DNA of 64,000 nucleotides from Siphonodentalium dalli (Eukaryota > Mollusca > Scaphopoda > Gadilida > Siphonodentaliidae), in contig CP136066.1 in assembly GCA_032622095.1 (NCBI GenBank), positions 196,842,816 through 196,906,815 on the forward strand, given 5' to 3'. The position numbers were made by a program, and so were the translations under genes. Positions 34,903 through 46,320 of the stretch are shown piece after piece. The notes under the pieces were generated by a model. That model was given only the letters and a program-made list of their open reading frames with translations, was not told where the DNA came from and did no database searches. The first letter of the stretch is position 1, and the number at the start of each line of letters is the position of its first letter.

Positions 34903-35272
34903 TAGCTCCATGAATTTAGTTCCCAGTTCGATATTCAGCCTCCGATTCAAATCTTTTTAGTGTCCATGTTCCGAGTTCCTTATTCAGCCTCCGATTCAAA
35001 AACTGACCCTAAAATGCTGCCAAATTCCCGATTGTGAGATATCTATGCCACTGTCTTGTTGCCCTTTTGTGGTAAATTCATCCATAGCCACACTAGGGGC
35101 ATATCACTGTCAAGAAAGTACCCGGCTAGCCCATTATACTCGGCTACACATTGGCAACATTTTAGAGTCAGTTTTTTAATCGGAAGCTGAAAAAGGAACT
35201 GGGAACTAAAAATTGAATCGGAGGCTGAATATCGAACTGGGAACTTGGACTAAATTCATGGAGATATCAGAG
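34903..35272. mobile_element. Foldback element with 115-bp inverted arms
   Basis: GCTCCATGAATTTAGTTCCC and TTCGATATTCAGCCTCCGAT at 34903-35025 are answered by their inverse at about 35150-35272. Each arm also holds an internal direct repeat of CAGCCTCCGATTCAA. About 125 bp lie between the arms. No ORF. Possible MITE; target duplication not clear. Confidence 0.75.
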
Positions 35273-35968
35273 CAGTACAGTTCCCCACCGGACATTTCCC
35301 TGCTTTCCAGATATTTCAACACCGGAGGTTTGAGCAAAAGTGCTGATTTTGCTAATTAGTATCCAGTTTATTTCAGTTTAATACATGTTAGGTATGAAAC
35401 AGGAAAGGAGGGCCAAGCTACTAGTATGTTTATGAACACATGAAATATCTCTGTATACATGCTTTGTTTTAATAATATTTCTTCCCACTCCGAATATAAA
35501 TTCCAATATAGTATATTGCTAATACATATTACCCTGTTCCTTATGGGAGTGGATTCGGCTGTAAGCCTATATGGCTTATATTTGCCGTATCCACAAATGA
35601 CCGTATCATCGGTGGACAATCGTGACAAAGCTAGAAATATTATGCTGCATAAATCGAGTCGTGTCCCTTCGTGTGGTTGTTGCAGACAGGTAATAAATTG
35701 GTACATTCCTGTTCTATTTGTTACGCCATATCTAATTTATACTTGAATGGGTGTCATAAGAGCAATACACACACAAACATAATATACAACATTTTTGTGT
35801 CAATTGTCGTGTCAGTCATCATCTATATTTAATCGACCCATATATTGGATATTAAATATGGCAAAACTATTATTATTATTGAACAGCGCCGCACATATCT
35901 ATTAGCTCGAAAAGCCTTCTGTCGTAAATTATGAATCTTTGGACTGTTTTAAATATAAAAGTGCTTAC
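35273..35968. other. Non-coding with one weak open frame
   Basis: A plus-strand frame at 35459-35746 contains VSSVDNRDKARNIMLHKSSR ahead of a donor-like CAGACAG|GTAATA (35690). It has no recognised similarity and no clear acceptor, so it is not called as an exon. Confidence 0.3.
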
Positions 35969-36195
35969 CCTCAGACTATTTAATATCGTGCCTTGCAGTG
36001 CGCTCTCAATTGTTGCTCTTTCCAAAATTCCATAGAAACATTCGTTTCTTTGTCTATATACTGCAGTGGAATAAAAAATAGCTCGCTGTTTGGTCGCTTC
36101 GCACACACATTGATGACATGACCTCAGATGATTTACACACAGGTCTTTATTAAGAACACTACAACCAAGTCGCAATTTGCAGTGGTACATTTGCG
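35969..36195 (-). CDS. Candidate cysteine-rich exon (PAN/apple-like)
   Basis: The exon is bounded by an acceptor CACACGCCCAG (36196) and a strong donor AGG|GTAAGC (35968), and is open for 75 codons. It carries CKLRLGCSV, LCVNHLRSCHQCVCEATKQR and RQRNECFYGILERATIESAL. The C-x5-C pairs followed by an aromatic F-Y-S strand and an N-E-C turn resemble a PAN/apple domain, common in secreted or membrane proteins of molluscs. Phase is 2 at the start and 0 at the end. Neighbouring exons were not identified, so the gene is unknown. Confidence 0.4.
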
Positions 36196-37177
36196 CTGGG
36201 CGTGTGTAATAGTAGCACTATATATTCATGCTTTACATTCCTTACAAGACTGCTAGCCATTTTCCAGCTGTGTTGAATGTTTCGCACATAAGTTAAAAAA
36301 AAAACTCTCTTTATTATTAGCATATCAGGAATATATTAACAACTCCCGCCATTCATTTTTTCATGCTGGATATGTAATAAATAAATAAATAAATAAAAAT
36401 GGTTTCGTGTTCCAACCACAGCTTCTCATGTATTGCTTCTTTTGAGTGGAGTGGGGGACTGTCTAGTAAGTAATTAATGTCCGGTGCATGAGGAAATGTC
36501 TGCATGGCGGTTGGCGAGCATGCTGCTTGGAATAACATGAAATCGTGTAAGCCAGAGAGGAGCTCCAACCGATTTGCTTGACAGTCCATTTTAATTTAAA
36601 TGTTTAAATTGTCATACAATTCCGCCAGCATCTACATGTTGGGGACTGTATGGCATGCACATGTAATTTGACATTCAGAGGTGCAGGATTCCGCTCATTG
36701 GCTACAGTCGATGCAATCCGGTTCCGCTTTCGATGTCCGGTTGCACGTTTGGTGACCAGAACATTTGAAGTGCGAGTCGGTTTTGATTACCATTTAAGTG
36801 TTTGAATCTATATATCATAGTATGAAACTGATCAGTTAGATGCGTTTATCGTGCATATCATGTAAAATTCCCACTGTCAAAAATGAGACGAAGAATACGA
36901 ATAAAGCCGCACAAATGTGCACTCCCTTCTCAATGTAAACAGATAGTTAAAACAAATGCACGTTTTAACCTTTATGGTGCATAGGAGAAGGTAAACCTAT
37001 TCTATATGCATATCTTACCTTGCCACAATACAACATCTAATTCATTCAAAGTTGAACCCACTGGCTTCATTTTGTGTAGTAAATGTGTTGTAATTTGCGA
37101 TTGGCGTGCACGCGATAAAAAAGAAATCGCAAATCTCGCCTTTTATACGGAACGATAACTATTACCGGAGTTAATAG
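36196..37177. other. Non-coding, nothing firm
   Basis: It includes a short AAAT microsatellite (about 36375-36398) and a minus-strand open frame ending at 36589 (MDCQANRLELLSGLHDFM) with no splice support or similarity that I recognise. Confidence 0.35.
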
Positions 37178-37923
37178 TTAGGGTCAATCCACACCTGGCG
37201 CGAGCGCGCGATTTTTATGGCCGTTTTCTGTCGTCCGTAGCTGTTCAAAGCGCGCGATTTTAATATTCACACCGAACGCGACTAGATCGCTTCGTCGCGC
37301 GCGATGGTTTGGTTAGATAATCGATTGAATGCATCATTTACAGGCAGGTCAGAATTTGGTAAACATATACATTTAAGAGTTTTTCAAACCTATTTAATTG
37401 TCAAATACAGTATGTCAAGTGGAATGGTGCACGGGCTTCCTCAATTCTAATAGCAATTGCGTTTAATTGAATTTAATTCTATAATTCGAGTTTGTGAGTT
37501 TTTTTAATCGGGGGGGGGGGGGTGGGGTGGGGGATGAAAATTGTTGGCAAAGTGACTTCACGAGCTTGGAATGGATTGGGACCAAAATTTACCAGACGAC
37601 CCTGTTATTACGTCGATATCTTGCCAACTATTTTCTCTTCTCCTCCACCACCTTTGTTATCGGGACGACGAATGAATGTGTCGCCTTCAGATAGGATGAT
37701 TACGCCTGTATAAATATTCTCTTTGACAGCGATCTAATTATCCCGCTGGTATTCCACAAAGCAATAAATCGACGAAGCATACAACCACTGCTGTGATCGC
37801 CTCGTGGTCAGCGATTCAGTCGCCTGCAGTGTGAATATAAAAATCGCGCGCTTAGAACTGCTACGGACGACAGAAAACGGCCGTTATAATCGCGCTCTCG
37901 CGTCCGGTGTTGATTGGCCCTTA
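37178..37923. mobile_element. Harbinger-like MITE, TTA target, 740 bp
   Basis: TTA at 37178-37180 and 37921-37923 flank a unit starting GGGTCAATCCACACCTGGCG and ending in GTGTTGATTGGCCC. The inverted arms of about 110 bp share GCGCGATTTTTAT, CCGTTTTCTGTCGTCCGTAG and AAGCGCGCGATTTT. GC-rich arms contrast with the AT-rich surroundings. A 3-bp TWA target and GGG ends are typical of PIF/Harbinger elements (family knowledge). There is no transposase. Confidence 0.8.
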
Positions 37924-38064
37924 GATGTAAATGATATTTATATATGATTTATACACATGATACGAGCGATTAACACACATATAATTAAAGTTGAGCCAAC
38001 AACTTTTACAAGTTATTCATCAACATATCCCGTATGTATGATGCACCCAGTAAAATTGTGAAGC

Positions 38065-38539
38065 TTAAAGGTACGTGCGGTCTTCGTTAAAGGTTATAAT
38101 TTAGAAATTAATAACATTATCAAATTATAATAATTTCCCCAAGAATATACTAATAGTATAGCATAATAATGATATGAATGCGATGTTATTCACAAAACAC
38201 GCTTTTTATCCGAGAAAATACAGGTCGACTGTTATTTAGTTTCTCTCAAAAAGCGCAGTGAATTGTTTATAAGCAGAGTCAACGGAACGGAACATTTTCA
38301 TTGGACGATACGGTAGTTCCAAGTGTTTGTCTATAAACAATCAGTTTCGGGACGTTTTTGATGTTTGTTTACATAACCAAGGGTACAAACGTGTCAATAA
38401 CATGCAATGTACGCGATATTTATGATAGGTATAAGAACAATATCTGTCTCTTAAATAATATTCTTCCTGTTTATGGCGGTTTTAGTGGATGTGACTATTT
38501 TAACACATATACTCACAGGGAAGGCCGCCCGTATCTTAA
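38065..38539 (-). mobile_element. TTAA MITE, family 2, diverged copy E (467 bp)
   Basis: TTAA at 38065-38068 and 38536-38539. It starts AAGGTACGTGCGGTCTT and ends AAGGCCGCCCGTATC. It keeps TGTTTGTTTACATAAC, ATTTATGAT and TTCCTGTTTATGGCGGTTTT, which match the younger copies. The most diverged of the five. Confidence 0.7.
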
Positions 38540-39689
38540 CTATCTTTATTACAATACTAAATTGTCTGGCAATCCGATAATTGTTGGTGTGTTCTTGTGA
38601 CGAAAAATATTCTAACTGATGAGTCAAAAATAGGATTTAATAACTTGTCCATTCTTGAGAAAGGGGACAAGACATTCGAAAACAGCGCTTTTTTGTGGTA
38701 TCGAGTCGGATCATATATACACCGAACCGGACATCAAAAGCGGAATCGAATTGTATCTATTGCAGCCTGTGATTTAAGCATGTCATGTTTTGTTGATTTT
38801 CAGACAAAGATTTATTTTACGATATGTATTTTTCGTTGACTGGTGGTGATGGCAGGGTTTAAAGGATCGTGCCAGATTTCACTCCATTCCATCAAGTAAA
38901 ATAAAACAAAAGTGACTTGCCCAAACACACGGATCATAATATACCCTCTCTTTATCTAGAATATAGCTAATCGGTATTACATAGGAGACCCAGTATATAC
39001 ATGTAATTGTCATGGAGAAAACTCACCTTCCTCGCCATCGTTAACAATATGCTCCGAAAATCCCACATGTAACGTCTCTTGAAAACTACACACAACAACC
39101 TTTAATTGGCAAACCCTAAACTGGCAGCGTCTTGCTTGTCATGTCTACATGTACTTGTAGCACTTGTGCCAAACGAATAGAACGTCCCGGAAAACATTAC
39201 AAAACACCGTTACCTAAGAGGACTACATTCATCGATAATGACGGTGCTTATCGGAAATTCTTTGTTATGGTCGGTGTTGGTCTCGCCACATTGCGGAGCT
39301 GGTAATTAGTCTGTAGACTTTCCTTTTTCAATAACATCCGTGTGGTCAGTTAAATGAAGAAGATGTTCAATATTTCTCTTTATTTCGAAAAACGAAAGAT
39401 GGCTCTTGCTCAATTGATCAAGGGATCGATTTCTGTTACAGACAGACGTGGTGCCTGCATGCACTTCTGGTATATACCGTATAGTCTACAGTCTACTTGG
39501 GTTTTCATAATTAAAAACGAGCACGCCACTTTAACAAAAGCATCGCCATTGACATAATTCAAATTTACATACATGTAACAAGCATTATATCGACATAATA
39601 AACATTGTGTCAACGGCAATGTGTGTGTTAAAGCGGTGCGCTCGTTTTACTATGCCCATTTGAGAAAAAAAAAAACCGGTCGTATAATG
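38540..39689. other. Non-coding, nothing firm
   Basis: Open frames at 38597-38839 and 39354-39557 show no recognisable motif and no supporting splice sites. Confidence 0.35.
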
Positions 39690-40060
39690 TAATGTAAATG
39701 TCCGTTGTTTCCGACCGATAACTCCAGTTTTGATCTGATCCAAAGCTGGTATGTGCATTTGCCAGATAAAAATTCAGGCCAAGTTCGAATATGTGTTCCG
39801 TTTAATTATTTTTTTGTTCACATGAGTTACGGGCCTTTTTCGACTTAGCATTTGACCGATTTCATAACATTGCCGTTTCCGAACGATAACTCTATACAAT
39901 TTGGATTAATTGATCTGAACCAAAGTTGGTATGTACATGTATATTACGCAGCTAAAAATACAGGCCAAGTTCGAATATGGGTTCCGTCCAATTATTTTTA
40001 CATGAGTTAAGGCCCTTTTTCGACCTAGAATTTTACCACATTTTGGCATGGAGATTTAGG
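39690..40060. repeat. Two tandem units of a dispersed 150-170-bp repeat
   Basis: Each unit reads GTTTCCGAACGATAACTC, GATCTGAACCAAAGTTGGTATG, CAGGCCAAGTTCGAATATG, then GAGTTACGGGCCTTTTTCGA. I recognise this as a repeat type widespread in marine invertebrates. Related units lie at 59570-59965. Confidence 0.8.
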
Positions 40061-40544
40061 GGTATATATATTCTTTGAAAGCTGAAATTGTTCTTGTGTT
40101 TTGCGGTATTTGTAATACAATTAGAAATTGCTAACGGGCGTAATCTGCCACACCCAAGCGAATGGTGTGTTCATATTTTGATTTATATTTTTACTCGCTT
40201 TCTTAGATATGAAAAAGTATCTTGAACCTGACAGGTAATATTTTTGTAACCACTATTTACCTATTCGATGAGAATCCGTTGAAAATCCGACACGAAAGGA
40301 CTTAATTAGTTAGATTTACGGAGCTATGCTCGCACGCATACCGAGGTATCGAACTACTAACCGAAGTCTACCATTTCTGTTGTAGTTAGAGACCAACTGG
40401 AATCACAATCGTGTAGTTTTACCGGTCCATTTAAAGGAAACCACGAGCCTGTACATGTAGCAGCACTTACCGCCACATAGATCATTATACAGCAAACACT
40501 GTACCATCTTTATGGGATATATTCATATGTGCTCATTTTCCATA

Positions 40545-41445
40545 TAGTCGGATTCCTTATGTCGAAAAAAATGGTCGCGCGCTTTCGGAATGTTAAATGC
40601 GATATGAGAACAGTTTCTATACCACCGGTCTGTCTATTTTCAGAATCTACCTGTTTCCAGCTTGATATTTTAGTGAAAACAGGTTTGTGTGAGGCTTTTG
40701 TGTGTGTACCCCTCTATTTTTTCCCCGTCCACCTGGTAATACAAACATGCTGTTACGCATAGCAAGTTCGGTAAGTGGCTTTCTTTGTTCTTGGAAATCG
40801 AAAAACATGGGGAGATCTTGCCACAAATTACTTAATTATATATCTTAATAAGGAATTTTATCATAAAATCATCAGATGAATTGTATTTATGACTGCATTT
40901 TCAATTTTCTTTCCCAAATATTAAGGTATTGTATATTCTTAAAATCAGCTACATCACATATAGACAAACATGAACAATCTACAAGGATATCTTGATCATA
41001 TGCCAAAAAAACCACTTTGATACACCGATTTTTGGTAAAGATATGCAGAAAAGCTAACCCTACCCCCACCCTCGCTGATTTCACAAGTCAGATTCCTTTG
41101 GTCGAAAACAATGGTCGCGCCATTTCGGATTGTCTAAGACGGCATGCGAACGGTTTATTTATCAATAGCGTGTCTACTTTCAGTGTGTCCAGTTGAAATT
41201 GTATTGGTAAAAAGTGTTTTCGGACTGTTTTAAGACTTTAAAGAGCGTTTGCTTATTATACAAATATTAATCATCATAACTAACTTTCTGGTGGACTGTA
41301 CGAGTTGAAATTAACAAAAGTATCAAATATGGCGGTCTATTTTCAGAGTCTACTTGTTTCCAGTCTGACATTTTAGTGGAAACAAATTGTTTGGACGGTT
41401 TAAAAAAAATTAAAGAGCGTTTCCTGATCATACAGATATTAACTA
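40545..41445. repeat. Three diverged copies of a 160-190-bp repeat
   Basis: Copies at about 40548-40705, 41090-41260 and 41330-41445 share GTCGAAAAMAATGGTCGCGC, GTCTATTTTCAGA.TCTAC, TGTTTCCAG, ATTTTAGTGGAAACA and, in two copies, TTAAAGAGCGTTT. The plus-strand frame at 40529-40762 lies in the first copy and is not a gene. Confidence 0.7.
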
Positions 41446-41929
41446 GCACGATTAGCCTTTTATGCACATATGTCAAGTATGACTCTGAAATTTATTTTTG
41501 AGAATGGTATCGTCAGATAAGTCTCGCGGGTATAGTACTACAGTTGCGAACAAAACTAACGTTGGACCCTATAGAGAGTTTGACAATTTACTCAAATGTT
41601 CACAGTGGTGGAACTTAATGGCTATCATATATGCATGGCTCTTACATGTAATCTATCGTTACTATATGTGATTTTACAAAATTAACTTGCAGGCCACCAG
41701 ATACGGTAGTTGATAAATAATGTGGTTCACATCAATAATATACATCACAATCACGTGCTTCGGTGATCATATCCACTATTCTACAAGTGTAATGTGCATC
41801 AAGACTAAAGTTTCAGGATATCGTTGTAAAATTGATTGATGGTGTTTTTTCATCAATTGACAAAATTAATGTTTATTGCCGGGACGAAGTACCGCATAAT
41901 ACGGAGTTGTGTGCTAACAAATATGCGAG

Positions 41930-41995
41930 AAATCGTGGCCACGAAATAAATAATTCGTGACCACGTATTAAATAATTCGTGGCCATGAAATAACT
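41930..41995. repeat. 26-bp tandem repeat, palindromic core
   Basis: Three units of the type AAATAATTCGTGGCCACG, partly self-complementary (CGTGGCCACG). Confidence 0.8.
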
Positions 41996-42009
41996 AATTG
42001 TGATATAGA

Positions 42010-42645
42010 TCGTCAGTCCCATTGTTGTAATGGAAGTGGATAGAGATGATCTGGTTGTAGTTGTCCACCATCTTGGCATGAGCCACGGTGATTTGAGATA
42101 AAGGGTGTTGTAGGGTGGCCCGTAAAACAAATTAAGTAAGCACCCCTTTCACCAACCCGATCCAAAGTTGCCGCCGTCCTGGGGTGGGTTACATAGGCAC
42201 CCACGACATTCAGTATATCTTGGGGCCACCCTACAGCACCAGTTATACCACATCAAACGGATAAGGGGCCGAGAAATTTTATAGGTGCCATATTTGAACC
42301 CATCTGTTGCGGCCACTTTGGATCGGGGATGGTGAAAGCGGGTGAATATTTAGTTTGTCTCAGGGGTCACCCTACAACACACTGTATTCGACCTAAAATG
42401 GGGGGAATTGCATGGTACCATATATGGACCCCTCTGATCAGTTATCATTTTCGCTCGAGTGGGCTGAAGGTGTGAAAATTTAGCTTGCTTTGCGAGCCAC
42501 GGTACAACACCCTTTATTTGATCTATATTGTTCAAGTCACCGAGAAATAATGTGTACCCTATTTGACACCTTCTGAGCGGCGACCATTTTGGATCGGGTA
42601 TGGTTGAAAGGGGTGAATATTAATAAGTTGTTTTAGGCCTCGAGC
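42010..42645. repeat. Dispersed 135-bp repeat units, one inverted and three direct
   Basis: Phrases ACCATTTTGGATCGGGTATG, GAAAGGGGTGAATATT, ACCCTACAACACCCTTTATT and GAGAAAT recur in three plus units (42200-42645) and one minus unit (42010-42200). A single relative is at about 17240-17330. No ORF. Confidence 0.75.
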
Positions 42646-42801
42646 TACCTGACCCGTGTTTCCCCTGTTCTCTATGGGCTAGTTTATATCGGACGTTCAT
42701 ATCCCCATAGAGTCCGGGTCCCACGCCATATGATGGGTTTATAGTAGCTTCTCTGCGATCGTACGCATTGTTTCTAAAACATCAAATTAGTGTAACCATA
42801 C

Positions 42802-44190
42802 TAGTCGGGGAGCCAATAAGGTCCACCTGCACCCCCCCCCCGATGTTTACAAATAACCTTATTTTTATTGTTCCCTATGGTATCCAGATAAAGAATCCGG
42901 ATTTCACCGAAAAATAAAGGTGGCCCTACTAGGTGCTAGAGCCATTTGAATCCAAGATGGCCGCCATTTCCTCTAATTCCGACCAGCTGTATTTAATCGT
43001 TGTAATAGATCGGTTGTTAGCAAAAGACACAGACAAAATGTATGCCATTTTGTTGGTATGATGTCCTTCTTCAAAATGACGGCAAATAATTTCGAAAAAA
43101 ATTCAAAATGGCCGCCGAAAAACGACGTCATATGCACGAAAATAGGAAATTTAATTAATATTTCACCATATCTTCCATTTTTCTTCACATTAATCATTAG
43201 TAAATGGCAATGTTTTTGAGACAGTCATCAAGCATGATATTATAGCGTCATTTTAAGACATTTGTCATTGACGAGAGTTCCGTAATAGATACAGAAAGAG
43301 GATTTGAAAAAGAGGGGTGAAATTTTCGATTTTTTTTGCAAGACGATTTTGATAGACAAACCACACAGGCTGTTAATAGAATGTCAACAACTATGTGCTT
43401 TATTTTATTGGACGGATGTTTTACTTCAATGGGAATGAAATTGGTGTATAAAATTTCCAAATTGGCCGCCGAAAATATGAAAAATGGTAAATATTGCCCC
43501 AGGGTGTCCTGCAATGGCTTACAAGTTGTGGTTGATATATATAATTGGCTAATCGGTATTATATACATTGAATACTAACATGTCTGATGCACCATGGATC
43601 ATTGTTACTATTGTCACAACTGACATCACCAGCAATATTGGATTTTTATCTCACAAACTTGACATAAATATCGGCAAAAATTAACTTTTCAGGGTTGGAC
43701 AATTTTTTAAAGTAAAACGCAACTATCATTGGTATCAACGGTATTTATTGTTTTGGTCTATCTTAAATGTGTCACACTACGGTGTTTATAGACCAAATTG
43801 CTCAAGATGGCTTCCAAAATGGCAACCAAATTTGTAAAAAGTTAATTTTTTACATATATCCCGAACATTATTATCTGCGTTATCCGACAAGGTAGCAAAC
43901 TGTGACTCACTTGGTTAGTATACGTGTTAGTTAATTAACTGACAACTGCGTTCTATTCTGTTTGTCCCAGTTCCGTATGGGGCATGACAAATTCATTTTA
44001 AAGTTGCAGTATGGAATTTTGCGGAGAACCTCTTTTGTGAATCTGGCCATATTATTGAAAGGAAATGGGCAGAACTTTGAGACGGAACTGAGATGAACCA
44101 TAATATGTGGCTATTCTGGCCTATTATGATAAAAAGTGATCAACTGGATATAAGATGGATGCCAAGATGGCAGCCAGTGAGTTACTGTAT
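42802..44190 (+). repeat. Left arm of the giant palindrome
   Basis: Unique-looking AT-rich sequence with repeated phrases of the type AAGATGGCCGCCATTT, AAAATGGCCGCCG and AAGATGGCTTCCAAAATGG. Open frames at 42973-43197 (minus) and 43336-43578 (plus) are mirrored in the other arm, as expected from its identity. They have no recognisable domain. Confidence 0.85.
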
Positions 44191-45310
44191 GATCATAGGT
44201 GATGTGAATAGGTATACAGGGAATTACTGTATGGTCATGAATGATGTGAATAGGTATACAAGGAGTGATTATATGGTTATGAGTGGGGTGTCCATGGTGA
44301 GATGCATAGGACTATAAGGAGTGGCTGTATGGGCATGTGTGAGGTGAATCGGTATACATGTAGTGACTGTACGGTGTATTGTTGTGTGTGGCCGATGTGA
44401 CTGTATGGGCATTGCTGTGTTGTATAGATATAACGAGAGTAGCTACATGGTCATCCGTGTGTTGTTTATATATATGGAGTGACTGTAAGGTCGTGGTGGG
44501 ATGTATATGTGTACCGTGTGTGGCTGTATTGTGACATGTGGGTGTATATGTATATTTGTGCTGTCTGTATGATCATGGATGGAGTGCGTAGATAAATAGG
44601 GAGTGATTGTATGGTTATGGGTAATAATGTGTATAGGTGCACATAGTATGCCTGTACGGTCAAGATTGAAGTTATATGCATACCTGGAATAAGCTGGATG
44701 GTCATTGACGAGCGTGTGGCTATATAGGGAGTGCCCTTTTGGTAACGGGTGGGTCGTATATTTATATATGTTGTGGATGTATTATCATCGGTGGTGTATA
44801 ATGTGTAGATGAATGATCATGGATGGCGTGTGTGAGTATACAGTGAGTTACTGAATTGTCATGTGTGAGGTGTATATGCAAGTATGAAACTTATGAGTGG
44901 TCGTGTGTGCGGGGATTGTTATATTTGGAAGGTCTCACCATTGGTGAGGTGTATATGTATATCTGGATTGACTCTATGGTCATGGGTATGGCGAATAGAT
45001 ATACATGTAGTGGCTGTATGGTCCATGGTGAGGTGAATAGGTATACACTGAGTGACCGTGTGATCGTGAATGTGGTGAATATGTATACATAGAGTGACTA
45101 TATGGTCAGGTGTAGGAGTATACCTGGTGTTCAGGCATGGTGACTCATGGCTGTATCGTCATTTGTGGCATGTACTATTGTACCGGTATAACCAAATATG
45201 GCTGTAATGGTCAGGTGTACGTGTATAGAGTGGGTGACTATATTGTCATTTGTGTGGTATTTATGTACATATGAGGTCATGGGTGGGTTTTACATGTGTA
45301 ATTTGGGTGA
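44191..45310 (+). repeat. Minisatellite, left half (42-48-bp units)
   Basis: Units such as GTATGGTCATGAATGATGTG plus AATAGGTATACAAGGAGTGA repeat with variable spacing and considerable divergence. The same array in reverse fills 45440-46320. Confidence 0.85.
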
Positions 45311-45440
45311 CTATCGCTTTCCACAATAACGCAAGGATATGTTAATCAATAGAGAGGTCATGTCAAAGAGTTCTCCACCTTGATAGTGTTTGTGTACATG
45401 GGGGAACTTTAAACGTGAAAAGCGATAGCCACCCATTACC
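45311..45440. repeat. Centre of the palindrome
   Basis: GACTATCGCTTTCCA at about 45311 is answered by GAAAAGCGATAGCC at about 45419. The roughly 95 bp between are not self-complementary and form the loop. The short tract GGAGAACTCTTTGACATGAC (minus strand, about 45360) has no match in the arrays. Confidence 0.75.
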
Positions 45441-46320
45441 ATACAGTCATTCCATATATACATAAACACCACAGACATAACAATATAGTGACCAACTGTA
45501 TAAACGTACACCTGACCTATGACCACGGATGGCCATACAGCCATGAGTCACAATGCAGGCACATCGGGTATAATCCTAAACATGACCCATAACCATAGAG
45601 TCACTCCTTGTATACCCATTCACCTCACCATTGGCCATACGGTCATCCCATGTATACATATTCTCCACACACACACGGTCAAATAGACATTCAATATATA
45701 CATCAACACCACAAGAATGACCATAGAGTCACCCGGGTATACATATCCACCTCACCAATGGTCATATAGCCACTCGCTTCGTACACATACCCCTCACCCA
45801 TGGCACCTGGTATACTCCTTCATCTGACCTATGGCCATATAGTCACCCCGTGTGTACCTATTCAAAACAATCATACATGATCATGGTCAATCATTGTATA
45901 CATATTCACCTCACCGTTGGCCATGTCACTCCCTGTATCCCTATTTGTCACACCATAGCAGAATAGCCACTCAAGATATACTAATACTCCCCAGCCATGT
46001 CAGTATATTCACTCCATGTATACATATGCACATCATCCATGGCCATATAGCCGCTCGCTATATACACATACCCCTCGCCCATGACCATATAGCAACACAT
46101 GTGTATACCCGTATAACCTACACATGACCATACCGCCACGAGATGCCAATCAGGAACACCGGGTATACTCATACACCTGACACATGACCATTTAGTCACT
46201 CCCTGTATAGCTATTCATAACATTTATGATCATACAGTCACTCATTGTATACATACATGTACCCATCTCACCATTGACCATACAATAACTCCCTGTATAC
46301 CTATTCACCTCACCTATGAT
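45441..46320 (-). repeat. Minisatellite, right half, opposite polarity
   Basis: The same units as 44191-45310 but inverted (CACTCCNTGTATACATATTC, CACCTCACCNATGGCCATA). Unit order is only partly conserved, so the two halves have drifted or rearranged more than the arms. Confidence 0.85.

Noticed and set aside
36353-36589. Minus-strand 78-codon ORF as an exon
   Set aside because: Reasonable composition, but no acceptor/donor pair and it runs into an AAAT microsatellite.
38358-38600. 80-codon ORF with a Cys/Tyr-rich frame
   Set aside because: Overlaps diverged MITE copy E, and its continuation has no splice support.
43336-43578. 80-codon ORF in the palindrome arm as an element-encoded protein
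   Set aside because: Present in both arms only because the arms are identical. No domain, and the second copy is shifted near its end.
44093-46199. ORFs in both strands of the minisatellite (for example DVNRYTGNYCMVM)
   Set aside because: Derived from the TGTATGGTCATG units. Composition-driven.
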